Part shown: one piece after another, positions 8,222-16,858 of the stretch
Layout of the letters: each line of letters starts with the position of its first letter
Numbering within the stretch: the first letter of the stretch is position 1
Origin: Nocardia africana NBRC 100379
Lineage (GTDB): Bacteria; Actinomycetota; Actinomycetes; Mycobacteriales; Mycobacteriaceae
Direction of reading: 5' to 3'
Assembly (NCBI RefSeq): GCF_001612635.1
Contig: NZ_BDAV01000006.1
Location: 682,001-746,000 of the forward strand
Length of the DNA: 64,000 nucleotides
Translations under genes and position numbers: made by a program
Notes under the pieces: generated by a model
Told to the model about the DNA's origin: nothing
What the model saw: the letters and a program-made list of their open reading frames with translations, nothing else
Databases searched by the model: none

Positions 8222-9922
8222 ATGCGGAATCGCTTGAATCCTGCCGGTGACATCCCCGATACCGGAATCCCCGAGCAGCTGGCCGCCACCATGACGATGG
8301 CCGAACAGCACGAATGGCACCGGGGATATCTGCGGCGGCATGCGGTGTCGCGGCGGAACTTCCTGCGCGGTTCGGCCGCGGCCGCCGCGGTGGCCGCCGT
8401 CGGCACCTCGCCGTTCGCGGGACGCGCCTATGCCGATCAGGCGCAGCTCGCGGTCGGCGGCCGCCATGTCGGCTACGGCCCGGACGCCGCCAGCCAGCTG
8501 CGCTTCGCCGCGCAGCTGTCGCGAAACCCCGGCGGCACCAAGGTCTTCCTCGACCATGGCCCGACCCCGGCGCTCGGCGCGAGCATCGAGGCGGAGGTGC
8601 GCGATCTGGTGACCCAGATCCCCACCGGCGACAGCGGCGTCCTCGCCGCGGAACAGTTCTATGTGCACGCGCCGGTCGACGGCCTGCCCGGACGGCTGCC
8701 GCATTTCTACCGGTGGCGTACCTCCGACGGATTCGTCGGCGACATCCGCGCCGCGTCGACGGCGATGCCGAGTGTGCGCAACGCGGTCCTGCCCTTCCGG
8801 TTCACCATGATGGGCGATCAGGGCACCGACGACACGCCCACCCAGCCGGCGGGCGTCGCACCGGGCGACTACGACGACAAGTACTACAAGCCCGACAACG
8901 ACCCGGCGGTCCCGCATGCGGACAACGTGATGCGCCAGATCGTGGCCTGCAAACCCGATTTCCATGTGCTGGCCGGTGATATCGCCTACGCCGACCCGTC
9001 GGGCGCGGGTAAGAAGCCGCGCTACGTCGCCGCCGGCGACAAGCTGCCCGACGGATTCGACAAGTTCAATCCGTACGTGTGGGACGTGTATTTCGGCGCC
9101 ATCGAATCCAGCGCCTCGACCACGCCGTGGATGTTCGCCACCGGTAACCACGACATGGAGGCCGCCTACGACACCCACGGGTACGGCGGACATCTCGCCC
9201 GCCTGGACCTTCCGGCCAACGGGCCCGCGGGCTGTCCGTCTGCGTACTCGTTCACCTACGGCAATGTGGCGGTGCTGTCGCTGGACGCCAACGACGTCTC
9301 CTACGAGATCAAGGCCAACACCGGCTATTCGAGCGGCGCCCAGACCAGTTGGGTGGAAAGGACTCTCGCGGAGTACCGCGCGAATCCGGACATCGACTTC
9401 ATCGTCTGCTTCTTCCACCACTGCGCGTACTCGACCACCGATTCGCATGCCAGCGACGGCGGTCTGCGTGATGCCTGGTGCGCGCTGTTCGACCGCTATC
9501 AGGTCGACCTGGTGCTGCAGGGTCACAACCACATCTTCGAGCGCACCGACCCGATCCGCGGCGGCCGCCCGACCAAGGCGGCGGGCGACAATTCGATCGT
9601 CTACCCGGACGTGGACGGCACCGTCTACTACACGGTGGGCGGCGGCGGACGTCCCCGCTACGGCTTCCAGCCCGGCTCCCCGGAGACCTACCGCGGCCAC
9701 GAGGTGCCCGACACCACGGTCCCCAACAGCTACGTGTGGACACCGGCGGGCACCAAACAGGACGAGGCCGCGCCCTGGTCGCGGGTGCGGTTCCGCAACT
9801 ACTCGTTCATCCGGGTCGACGTGCGGCCGGGATTCTTCGCCAGTGAGATGGACGTGGTGGCCGTCGACGAGTACGGCCGCGAATTCGACAAGGTGACCTA
9901 TCGCCGGCGGGTGGGCCGCTGA
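8222..9922 (+). CDS. Tat-exported purple acid phosphatase-like metallophosphoesterase
   Basis: The product has about 566 residues. A twin-arginine signal (RHAVSRRNFLRG, then an Ala-rich hydrophobic stretch ending AYADQ) lies at about residues 40-75. A fibronectin-like N-terminal region follows, then the two-metal phosphatase motifs: GDQGTDD, GDIAYAD, GNHDME, FFHHCAYS and GHNHIFERTDP. This is the architecture of the mycobacterial Rv2577-type purple acid phosphatases, which release phosphate from organic esters outside the membrane. The start is uncertain: ATG at 8222 or 8291, neither with a clear ribosome site. The luciferase-like gene follows after 98 bases. Confidence 0.87.
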   Translation: MRNRLNPAGDIPDTGIPEQLAATMTMAEQHEWHRGYLRRHAVSRRNFLRGSAAAAAVAAVGTSPFAGRAYADQAQLAVGGRHVGYGPDAASQLRFAAQLSRNPGGTKVFLDHGPTPALGASIEAEVRDLVTQIPTGDSGVLAAEQFYVHAPVDGLPGRLPHFYRWRTSDGFVGDIRAASTAMPSVRNAVLPFRFTMMGDQGTDDTPTQPAGVAPGDYDDKYYKPDNDPAVPHADNVMRQIVACKPDFHVLAGDIAYADPSGAGKKPRYVAAGDKLPDGFDKFNPYVWDVYFGAIESSASTTPWMFATGNHDMEAAYDTHGYGGHLARLDLPANGPAGCPSAYSFTYGNVAVLSLDANDVSYEIKANTGYSSGAQTSWVERTLAEYRANPDIDFIVCFFHHCAYSTTDSHASDGGLRDAWCALFDRYQVDLVLQGHNHIFERTDPIRGGRPTKAAGDNSIVYPDVDGTVYYTVGGGGRPRYGFQPGSPETYRGHEVPDTTVPNSYVWTPAGTKQDEAAPWSRVRFRNYSFIRVDVRPGFFASEMDVVAVDEYGREFDKVTYRRRVGR

Positions 9923-10020
9923 ACCACGGCGCGTGCCGGGTCAACCCGCCGGCCCGCTGAGTCGTCCCGGACGGCCGCTGACCGGGCCGCCGGCCCACCA
10001 CGCCGCGGCCGGCGGCCACC

Positions 10021-10917
10021 ATGGCGGTCATGCGTTTCCATTTCGCCGAGGCAGGCGGGGATCCCGCGCACTGGGTCGACCTCGCGCGGGCCGCGGAACA
10101 GGCCGGTTTCACCGGCATCTGCCTGGCGGACAGCCTGGCCTATCCCCGCGACGGCGACCCGCGCTATCCGTATACCGCCGACGGACGGCGAGAGTTCCTG
10201 CGCGGCAAGCCTTTTGCCGAGCCGATGATCGCCGCCACCGCGATCGCCACGGCCACGACCACGCTGCGCGTCACACCGTTCGTGCTGAAATTGCCGGTGC
10301 GCCCGCCCGTCCTGGTGGCCAAACAGGCCGCGACGCTGGCGGTGCTGAGCGGTAACCGACTCTCGCTGGGAGTCGGAATCAGCCCGTGGCCACAGGATTT
10401 CGCCATGATGGGCGTGCCGTTCGAGCGGCGCGGCGCCCGTCTGGACGAAGGGATCGACATCGTGCGCGGCCTGAGCGGCGGTGGCGAATTCGCCTATCGC
10501 GGAGAGATATACGACCTGCCCGCCGTGGAGATCACTCCGGTCCCCACCACACCGATTCCGATCCTCGTCGGCGGGCACAGCGAGGCCGCGCTGCGCCGCG
10601 CGGTCCGGCGCGGCGACGGGTGGATGCACGCGGGCGGCACCCCCGAGGAACTGGCCGCGCTCCTGCGCCGCCTGGCCGCATTGCGTTCGGAGTACGAGAC
10701 TTCGGCGCCCGCACGAACGTCCGAATTCCAAGTCCACGTGGTATCGCGTAACCCCTTCGATACCGAAGGCATCGCGAATCTGGCCGCCTCGGGAGTGACC
10801 GATGTGATCGTCGGCTTCCGCAGCGTCCACGACACCGCGCCGGATACCCGCAGTCTCGCCGAGAAGATCGAGGCGATCGCCCACTACGGCGAGACCGTCG
10901 TCGCCGCCTGCCGATAG
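10021..10917 (+). CDS. Luciferase-like (probably F420-dependent) oxidoreductase, TIGR03619-like
   Basis: This 298-residue LLM-class protein has the typical opening MRFHFAEAGGDPAHWVDLARAAEQAGF and the TTTLRVTPFVLKLPVRPPVLVAKQAATLAVLSG strand-helix segment. The family signature GNRLSLGVGISPWPQDFAMMGV is at about residues 111-132, and the C-terminal PIPILVGGHSEAALRRAVRRGDGWM segment is also present. Actinobacterial members mostly use reduced F420 to act on diverse small molecules. The ATG at 10021 and the one at 10030 are both possible starts. It is followed after 7 bases by an NTF2-like gene, so the pair is an operon, a common arrangement in steroid or lipid catabolic loci. Confidence 0.87.
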   Translation: MAVMRFHFAEAGGDPAHWVDLARAAEQAGFTGICLADSLAYPRDGDPRYPYTADGRREFLRGKPFAEPMIAATAIATATTTLRVTPFVLKLPVRPPVLVAKQAATLAVLSGNRLSLGVGISPWPQDFAMMGVPFERRGARLDEGIDIVRGLSGGGEFAYRGEIYDLPAVEITPVPTTPIPILVGGHSEAALRRAVRRGDGWMHAGGTPEELAALLRRLAALRSEYETSAPARTSEFQVHVVSRNPFDTEGIANLAASGVTDVIVGFRSVHDTAPDTRSLAEKIEAIAHYGETVVAACR

Positions 10918-10924
10918 GAGAATC

Positions 10925-11344
10925 ATGACCGACCATCCGGCTCGGGCGGCGGGACTGGCATCCCAGCACGCCGTACGCACCAAGGACCGCGCCACCTGGC
11001 TGAATCTGTTCGCTCCGGATGCGGTGGTGGAGGACCCGATCGGCCGATCGCCGTACGACCCCGCCGGGAACGGCCACCGCGGCCGGGATGCCATCGCCGC
11101 GTTCTGGGACACCGCCATCGCCGAGAGCGATATCGCGTTCCGGATGCGCGACTCCTACGCCTGCGGCGCCGAAGTCGCCTTCGTCGGCACCATCACCAGC
11201 ATCCGGCGGGAGGTCACCGTCGAGGTCGACGGGGTGTTCACCTATCGGGTGGATGCCGACGGCCGCATCGCCGCCCTGCGCGCGTACTGGGAACTCGACC
11301 GGGCTCGCCGCACCACGTCCGGACCGGCGGAGACGGCCGGCTGA
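10925..11344 (+). CDS. NTF2-like / SnoaL-type protein
   Basis: The 139-residue protein fits the NTF2-like cone fold: an N-terminal helix (SQHAVRTKDRATWLNLFAPDAVVEDPIG), the typical HRGRDAIAAFWDTAI helix and strands ending FTYRVDADGRIAALRAYWE. It resembles SnoaL and ketosteroid-isomerase-like proteins, which either isomerise ketosteroid-type substrates or only bind them. An AGGAG site precedes the ATG. It follows the luciferase-like oxidoreductase at 7 bases and probably works on the same small molecule. Confidence 0.85.
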   Translation: MTDHPARAAGLASQHAVRTKDRATWLNLFAPDAVVEDPIGRSPYDPAGNGHRGRDAIAAFWDTAIAESDIAFRMRDSYACGAEVAFVGTITSIRREVTVEVDGVFTYRVDADGRIAALRAYWELDRARRTTSGPAETAG

Positions 11345-11356
11345 CCGGAATCCGGC

Positions 11357-12340
11357 CTACACTCCCAGCGCCGGGGCGAAGACCGACCACGAGTCGTGCA
11401 GATCGTCCTGCCAGTACACCCACGCGTGGGTGCCGTTGCGGTGCACGACCGTCGCCGGAATACCCAGGGCGGCAAGGCGACCGGTCAGCTGCCCGGTGCA
11501 CGAGTCGACCACGCTCTCCATCACGCCGCCGATCGCGACCCGGTTGGCCAGCGCGCCCGCGTTGCCGCCGATCGAGGGATCGGCGAGGGTGTCGTGCATG
11601 CCGGGCACTCCGTTGCCCGAGGAGATGTAGAGGGCCGTTCCGCGCAGACGATCGGCGTTCGCCACCGGATCGTGAGCGACCCAGGCCGGATCACCCGGCA
11701 CGCCCCACATATTCCCGGCATTCGCCCCGAAGACGCCGAGCTGCGAATACACATACGCCTGCGGTATCGGGCCGCTGGTCAGCGGGCACCCACTGTAGGC
11801 GCCGACCGCCTGGTACAGACCCGGCGCACCGATCGCCAGATCGAGAGACGAGGTCGCCGACATCGAGGTGCCCGCGACGGCATTGCGGCCCGTCATCTGG
11901 AACCGCGAGTTCAGCAGCGGCGGCAGCTCCTGGGTCAGGAACGTCGTCCACTGGTTGCGGCCCAGCACCGGATCGTCGGACTTCCAGTCGGTGTAGTAGC
12001 TGGCCCGCCCGCCCATCGGGACGATCACGTTCACCGGTTTATCGGCGAAGAATTGCGCGACGTCGGTGCGGGTGGTCCACGGCCCGCCGTCCTCGCCGCC
12101 GTCGACGGCGTTGAGCAGATACAGCGCCGGCGCCGCGAAATCCGGATGCGACATCCACACGGTGATCTGCTTGTTCATCGCCGGGGAATAGACCACCACC
12201 GAATACTGGCGACCGCCCAGCGGATGGACGTCGACGATGGCGGGACCGCCGGGATCTGCCGAGGCGACCGCGGGCACAATCGCGGCAATCGAGGCGAAGG
12301 CGGCGAACAGGACAGCAAAACAGCGCGGGAGCCGGTGCAT
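11357..12340 (-). CDS. Secreted antigen-85-like esterase / mycolyltransferase
   Basis: This 327-residue protein has a Sec signal peptide (residues 1-28, cleavage after AVASA) and the antigen 85 esterase fold. The nucleophile elbow AGTSMSATSS contains Ser159, the motif SYYTDWK is at about 114-120, and the C-terminal catalytic histidine is His305 in HAWVYWQDDL. Antigen 85 proteins move mycolic acids between trehalose, arabinogalactan and proteins in the outer cell envelope. The protein is a paralogue of the gene at 48218-49261. The ATG at 12340 is picked because it begins the signal peptide. No obvious operon partner: the VOC gene ends 161 bases upstream. Confidence 0.9.
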   Translation of the reverse strand: MHRLPRCFAVLFAAFASIAAIVPAVASADPGGPAIVDVHPLGGRQYSVVVYSPAMNKQITVWMSHPDFAAPALYLLNAVDGGEDGGPWTTRTDVAQFFADKPVNVIVPMGGRASYYTDWKSDDPVLGRNQWTTFLTQELPPLLNSRFQMTGRNAVAGTSMSATSSLDLAIGAPGLYQAVGAYSGCPLTSGPIPQAYVYSQLGVFGANAGNMWGVPGDPAWVAHDPVANADRLRGTALYISSGNGVPGMHDTLADPSIGGNAGALANRVAIGGVMESVVDSCTGQLTGRLAALGIPATVVHRNGTHAWVYWQDDLHDSWSVFAPALGV

Positions 12341-12501
12341 ACGCGGAGTATTCCACCCTGTCGTGATCCCCGCAGCACACTCGGCGGGTGTGTCCGCCGG
12401 GAGGCCGGGTCCGCAGGCCGTGACCTCCGCGGGCCCGGCACCGGCGGTCCGCATCCTGCGGGCTATCCCACCGCACGGGCCCCGGTCCCGTCACGCCGAC
12501 G

Positions 12502-12990
12502 TCACCACCGGGAAGGTCCGGTGGTGACGTCCGCGCAGGCGGCTCGGTGCGCGGCGACGGCGGCCCGGATCGCGGCGATATCGATCTTCGACATGGTCTG
12601 CAGCGCGGCGCCGGCCGCGGCCCCGTGCTCGCCGCCCATCAACGCCGGCAGTTCGGCCGGCACGACCTGCCACGACAGGCCGTAGCGATCGGTCAGCCAG
12701 CCGCACGGCCCCGGCTTGCCACCCGCGGTCAGCGCCGCCCACAGCCGGTCCACCTCGTCCTGCCCGTCGACCACCAGCTGAACGGAAGCCGCATCGGTGA
12801 AGGGGTGGCCGGGTCCGCCGTTCATCAGCGTGAGCGCGTGTCCGGCCAGATCGACCTGCACGATGAAGGCCGATCCGTCGGGGTTGCGGGTGATGCCGGT
12901 GATGCGGCCGCCGGGAATGTGCTCGGTATAGAACCGGGCGGCTTCCTCGGCGGCGGTGTCGAACCAGAGGAAGGTGCTGATGTCGGTCAT
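12502..12990 (-). CDS. VOC-superfamily (PhnB-like) protein
   Basis: The 162-residue protein has the PhnB / 3-demethylubiquinone-methyltransferase-like signature: MTDISTFLWFDTAAEEAARFYT, then GHALTLMNGGPGHPFT (about residues 48-63) and GWLTDRYGLSWQVVPAEL (about 95-112). These proteins have paired beta-alpha-beta-beta-beta modules and mostly unknown substrates. The start has a CAGGAGCG ribosome site. Upstream frames open further but give low-complexity Arg-rich translations and are not used. Confidence 0.88.
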   Translation of the reverse strand: MTDISTFLWFDTAAEEAARFYTEHIPGGRITGITRNPDGSAFIVQVDLAGHALTLMNGGPGHPFTDAASVQLVVDGQDEVDRLWAALTAGGKPGPCGWLTDRYGLSWQVVPAELPALMGGEHGAAAGAALQTMSKIDIAAIRAAVAAHRAACADVTTGPSRW

Positions 12991-13022
12991 GATCGCTCCT
13001 GGGGTGTGTGTCCAACTCGCTG

Positions 13023-13187
13023 TCACCCCCTGGTCGAGGCCGATCCCGCATATTCGACACAGTTCGCGAATTTTCTCGCGTCGGGATGGGCGGCCCAGGC
13101 GGCGCGCAGGCCGGCGATCTCCTCCCGCACGGTCCGTTCGACGATCGGCGTAGGAGTTGCCCATCCCCCGATAGAGTGTTCGAAGTG
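13023..13187 (-). other. Possible short coding remnant without a start
   Basis: One minus-strand frame ending in TGA at 13023 translates to a helical-looking stretch containing ERTVREEIAGLRAAWAAHPD and FANCVEYAGSAS. Codon use looks coding (G/C in third positions), but there is no start codon or ribosome site, and an in-frame stop lies just upstream at about 13190. It may be the 3' end of a deleted gene, or chance. I cannot name a family. Confidence 0.25.
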
Positions 13188-13190
13188 CGC

Positions 13191-13693
13191 TCAGCGCGAA
13201 TGCCGGGTGAACTCAACGGTGTACCGCACATTGCCGGGCGCGGTGGTGTGTCCATTGGTCGCCGTGAAGTCACACGTGGCTTCCAGCCGATATGTCCGAT
13301 CCAACTGCAGATCCGTCACCGCCGAATGCCACCAGTAGTCCGCTGGGATCGACGGATGGAAATCGTGGTACCCGCTCTTGCCGACCACCGAAGCACCGCA
13401 CGACATCGGCCCTTGCACGACGGCCTGCACAGACGGCGACAGACGGAGGGACCAAATCAACCGATTTCCGCCGTCCGCATTCTGCGTCGCATAAATCGCC
13501 TCACCCGTGAAGGTGCCGTGTTGCCCCTCGTAGCGATAGCTTTGATCCCCCGGATGGTAATCGTAAACCCTGCCGCTGTTCCCGGCTCCGCAGCGGCGCG
13601 CGGCACAGAAATCAGAAACGCTGCGGCACAAGCCGACAGCACTGTAAATACGACGCTTACTCTATGTGCCTGCGCACGGATACCGCCCGACAT
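13191..13693 (-). pseudogene. Secreted protein of unknown function, broken by a single-base frameshift
   Basis: Reading from an ATG at 13693 with a strong ribosome site (AGGGGGAG) gives a clear signal peptide: SVVFTVLSACAAAFLISVPRAAA then EPG. After that the frame becomes low-complexity. A second frame, running on to a stop at 13191, continues with NSGRVYDYHPGDQSYRYEG and a beta-rich domain ending VRYTVEFTRHSR, with two cysteines (about GPMSCGAS and EATCDF). Adding one base near 13584-13586, so that GAGCCGGG reads GAGCCCGGG, joins the halves into about 167 residues (EPG-NSGRVYDY). The family is unknown to me. It overlaps the cold-shock-like gene by 37 bases. Either a recent pseudogene or a sequence error. 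Confidence 0.72.
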
Positions 13694-13872
13694 TTGTACT
13701 CCCCCTGAGGAACATTCTCGATCTCGACATCGACTGGATCGCCCTCACGCAGCGCGAAAACGTCACCTTTGTCCACAGTGGACAAGTGAAACCACGCCAG
13801 TGAGCCGTCCGTCCGAGTCAGCACTCCGGTGCCGTTGCGGATGTTCCAGCGGTAGACCGTCGCACGCTCCAT
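13657..13872 (-). CDS. Small cold-shock-domain-like protein
   Basis: The 71-residue product resembles a cold-shock domain: TVYRWNIRNGTGVLTRTDGS corresponds to the strand-1/RNP1 region (usually GxIKWFNxxKGFGFI), followed by LAWFHLSTVDKGDVFALREGDPVDVEIENV. The canonical aromatic RNA-binding residues of RNP1 (KGFGF) are replaced by GTGVL, so nucleic-acid binding may be altered. The ATG at 13872 is chosen because it begins the domain. The broken secreted-protein gene starts inside its last codons on the same strand, suggesting translational coupling. Divergent members like this occur in Nocardia and Rhodococcus; function is inferred from fold only. Confidence 0.7.
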   Translation of the reverse strand: MERATVYRWNIRNGTGVLTRTDGSLAWFHLSTVDKGDVFALREGDPVDVEIENVPQGEYKCRAVSVRRHIE

Positions 13873-13959
13873 GACCCGCCCCCCTTCAACTGCGCCGTAT
13901 GATCGACCAGACCTCGTGATCATTGCATAGCCCGCAGTTCTCCGCAGCGGACCACTGTG

Positions 13960-14420
13960 CCTATGGCTCGGGGTGATTCCGTGGTCGCCGCTCGGCAGCG
14001 GTGTGCTGACCGGCAGTACAGCAAGGCCGATCTGGACACCTCGGCGGCGGGATCGCCGGAGGGCAGCCGCAAGAACGTCGCGCCGGCCAACGGTTCGCTG
14101 AACGCGCGCGGCCTGGCGATCGCCGAGGTGGTGAAGGAGGTCGCGGCGGAGTTGGACCGGACACCGGCGCAGACCGCACTGGCCTGGACGCTGCGGAATC
14201 CGGCGGTGACCGCTCCCATCATCGGCGCCCGCACCCCCGCTCAGCTCGCCGACAAGCTGGGCGCCCTCGATGTGGAATTCGATGCGGCGCAACTGGATCG
14301 ACTGGACGCGGCCAGTGCCGTCGAACCTGGGTTCCCGCACAATATGCTCGCCCGCGAGATGACCAACACGGTGATCAACGGCGATCTGACCATCGCCCCG
14401 CGTCTGATCTCCCGATGCCC
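13960..14420 (+). pseudogene. Aldo/keto reductase remnant (5'-truncated and frameshifted)
   Basis: The sequence encodes the C-terminal part of an aldo/keto reductase: GVIPWSPLGSGVLTG in one frame, then YSKADLDTSAAGSPEGSRKN, ELDRTPAQTALAWTLRNPAV and APIIGARTPAQLADKLGAL in the next. The junction at about 14015 reads GGCAGTACAGC, where GGCAAGTACAGC would give the expected TGKYSK, so one A is missing. The N-terminal two thirds of the barrel, including the catalytic Tyr/Lys region, is absent; only about 90 bases of other sequence separate it from the cold-shock-like gene. This is a deletion remnant and cannot make an active enzyme. Confidence 0.85.
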
Positions 14421-14467
14421 GGCAAGGGGCCGGCCACCACACCGGCCGCCGGCCCCATCGCCGTGGA

Positions 14468-15184
14468 TCAGGCGGCGGTGGTGAGGAATTCGGACGCCGC
14501 AGTGCGGTATCGGTCGACCAGCAGGCACACCACCGCCGGATGCGCACCGAGCGGTTCGGCGACCCCGTCGGCGCCCGCGTCGTGCAAGCGCTGCTGGAAC
14601 AGCCCGTGCGCCAGCAGATACGAGCCGACGAACACCCGCTCGGCGCCGGACTCACGCAGGGCGGCAACGACATCGGGTACTCGCGGCTCGCCGGTGGCGA
14701 TAGCGGCCGTGCGGACCGCGACCCCCAGCTCGTCGGCCAGCATGGCCGTCGCCCGGCGCACATCGTGGCGCGCCCGCGCGTCGGAGGATCCGGCCGCCGC
14801 GAAGACCACCGCATCGCCGGGACGCATCCCGGCCTCGTGCAACCGCATCCGCATCACCCGGGCCAGCATCGGGTCCGGGCCCATCGCGGGGCTCACCACC
14901 ACATCCGGATGTCCGCTGTCGCGCACCTCGCGCGGGACATCCTGGTAGACGTGGTAGCCGGAGGCGAGAAAGGCCGGAACCACTACGGCCGGAACACCGT
15001 TCAGCTCGCCCAGCACCTCGGCGGGGGTGGGGCCGAGCACGTCGACGAACGCGGTCCGTACCGGCACGTCGGCGCCGGTACGTCCCATCTCCGCACGCAC
15101 CGCATCGGCCACCGCGGCGATCATCCGCACCCCGGCGGCACTGCGGGTGCCGTGCGCCACCAGCACCAGCGCGGGGGCGCTCAC
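14468..15184 (-). CDS. CbiX/SirB-type sirohydrochlorin chelatase
   Basis: The 238-residue protein has two CbiX repeats. The first starts ALVLVAHGTRSAAGVRM with the metal-binding histidine in VAHGTR (about residue 9) and includes VPAFLASGYHVYQDVPREV with a second histidine. The second repeat has VFVGSYLLAHGLFQQRL. It should insert Fe2+ into sirohydrochlorin to make sirohaem. The GTG start at 15184 overlaps the HemD stop (GTGA), so the genes are translationally coupled. It ends the nitrate assimilation operon; sirohaem is the cofactor of NirB, which explains its place here. It matches the Mtb Rv0259c type. Confidence 0.9.
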   Translation of the reverse strand: MSAPALVLVAHGTRSAAGVRMIAAVADAVRAEMGRTGADVPVRTAFVDVLGPTPAEVLGELNGVPAVVVPAFLASGYHVYQDVPREVRDSGHPDVVVSPAMGPDPMLARVMRMRLHEAGMRPGDAVVFAAAGSSDARARHDVRRATAMLADELGVAVRTAAIATGEPRVPDVVAALRESGAERVFVGSYLLAHGLFQQRLHDAGADGVAEPLGAHPAVVCLLVDRYRTAASEFLTTAA

Positions 15185-16404
15185 CAGACCCCCGCCATGG
15201 GCGCGGGTCGCTGCGGACGCAACGACGGGGCGTACCCCACCGGCGGGCGGGTGTTGTCGACGCATTCGGCGGGGTCGAGGGCGAGCCGATAACCGCGCTT
15301 GACCACCGTCTGAATCGCCTTCGGTGTACCGAGACCCGCTCGGAGACGGGCGATTCCGGTCTCCACCGCATGGGTGTCGTCACCGCCGCCGGGCAGCGCC
15401 GCCAGCAGATCCTCCCGGGACACCACCCGGCCGGGCTGGCGGGCCAGCGCCCGCATCAACGCCATCGGCGCGGGAGCGAGCTGGCGCACCGAACCGTCGA
15501 CCACGACGCAGCCGCCGCGCACGCTCAATTCGTGCCCGGCGGCGTGAATGCGGTTGGCGCGCCGGGGAAGTTCCTCGGCGACGTGGCGGGCCAGCGCCCC
15601 GAGCCGCGCCCGGCCCGGCATGGACGTCGGCACCGCGAGTTCCTCGAGCGGCGCGGCGGTGATCGGCCCGACGCACGCCGGCAGCACCCGGGAACGCATC
15701 GCCTGCAGGACGCCCTCGAGCAGCCCGGTTTCCTTCGCTCGCATCAACATCGAGGCCACCGCGGGCGCGCTGGTGAACGTGACGCAGTCCAGTGCGGAGG
15801 TGACCACGCTCTCGATCAGGCGGTCCATCGGCACGCGATCGTCCGGTGGCACCCAGCGGTACACCGGCACCGGCACGACATCGGCGCCGGCACAGCGCAA
15901 TACCTCACAGAAGTCGGGTACCGGCTCCCATTCGGTGGTCGCACCGTGCAACTGCACCGCGATGCGCACACCCTCGACACCTGCCGCCAGCAGGTGATCG
16001 AGCACCTCGGCCGACGATTCGGAGGCCGGCGACCATTCCTCACGCAGTTCCGCGGCCCGGATGGCGCCCTTGGCCTTGGGGCCACGTGCCAGCATCCGGG
16101 TGGAAGCCAAAGTGTCCCGGAGATTTTCGGCCAGCCCCCACCCCTCGGCCGCTTCCATCCAGCCACGGAATCCGATGCCGGTGGTGGCGACGGTGATCTG
16201 CGGCGGATCGGCGACCAACTGCCGGGTGACACGCTCCAGCTCGGTGTCGTCGGCCAGCGGGATGATGCGAATCGCCGGGGCGGAAACGATATTCGCTCCT
16301 CGGCGACTCAGCAGCGTGGCCAGTTCGTCGGCCCGGCGGGCGGCTGTCACACCGATGGTGAAGCCGTCCAGGGGTTTCAATTCGGTGGGTCGCGCTTCGC
16401 TCAC
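15181..16404 (-). CDS. Uroporphyrinogen-III synthase fused to a winged-helix DNA-binding domain
   Basis: This 407-residue protein has two parts. Residues about 15-270 are HemD-like (FTIGVTAARRADELATLLSRRGA, VATTGIGFRGWMEAAE, CVTFTSAPAVASML). Residues about 300-395 form an OmpR-type winged helix (QLAPAPMALMRALARQPGRVVSREDLLAAL, then VETGIARLRAGLG and VVKRGYRLAL). The same fusion is known in mycobacteria (Rv0260c type). HemD closes the tetrapyrrole ring on the way to sirohaem; the C-terminal domain suggests a regulatory role in nitrate metabolism. Its start overlaps the nirD stop by 4 bases (ATGA). Confidence 0.92.
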   Translation of the reverse strand: MSEARPTELKPLDGFTIGVTAARRADELATLLSRRGANIVSAPAIRIIPLADDTELERVTRQLVADPPQITVATTGIGFRGWMEAAEGWGLAENLRDTLASTRMLARGPKAKGAIRAAELREEWSPASESSAEVLDHLLAAGVEGVRIAVQLHGATTEWEPVPDFCEVLRCAGADVVPVPVYRWVPPDDRVPMDRLIESVVTSALDCVTFTSAPAVASMLMRAKETGLLEGVLQAMRSRVLPACVGPITAAPLEELAVPTSMPGRARLGALARHVAEELPRRANRIHAAGHELSVRGGCVVVDGSVRQLAPAPMALMRALARQPGRVVSREDLLAALPGGGDDTHAVETGIARLRAGLGTPKAIQTVVKRGYRLALDPAECVDNTRPPVGYAPSLRPQRPAPMAGVW

Positions 16405-16793
16405 GGCGTACCGCCGTACTGCACCGGTTCGTTGGTCACCGCGACGACCCCGTCGACGACCCGCACACCGTAGACCGGCAGTGCGACCGAGTCGTCCTCG
16501 AGGCAGTGGCCGTCCAGCAGGGAGAACGCCTGCTTCAGCAGCGGCGAGGCGACGACCGGCACACCGGCGCGGTCACCCACGATGCCGCGCGACATGACCG
16601 CCGCCCGCCCGAACGGATCGATATTGCCGACGGCGTAGAGCGTGCCGTCGGGCAGCAGGAAGAGCGCGGCCTGCCGTCCGCCTCTGAGAAGCACCGCCAC
16701 GCCGCGGCCGGGGATCAGATAATCGAGCCGGCAGGCCGAGGTCCAGCCGGTGGTGGTTGCCGGTGCGAAGCCGGGTGTGTCGATAACGGTCAT
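16401..16793 (-). CDS. nirD: Nitrite reductase (NADH) small subunit
   Basis: This 130-residue Rieske-like protein matches NirD: WTSACRLDYLIPGRGVAVLL, LYAVGNIDPFGRAAVMSRGIVGDR and PLLKQAFSLLDGHCLEDDSVALPVYGVRVVDGVV. As usual for NirD, the canonical Rieske Cys/His ligands are missing, so it carries no cluster. It partners the NirB subunit encoded 65 bases upstream in reducing nitrite to ammonium in the cytoplasm. Its stop overlaps the HemD start. Confidence 0.95.
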   Translation of the reverse strand: MTVIDTPGFAPATTTGWTSACRLDYLIPGRGVAVLLRGGRQAALFLLPDGTLYAVGNIDPFGRAAVMSRGIVGDRAGVPVVASPLLKQAFSLLDGHCLEDDSVALPVYGVRVVDGVVAVTNEPVQYGGTP

Positions 16794-16858
16794 CGGTAAT
16801 CTCCTCCGAACGCCTTACCTAATAGGTACCGGTGTCCTGTTTCCGCACGATTACGTGG

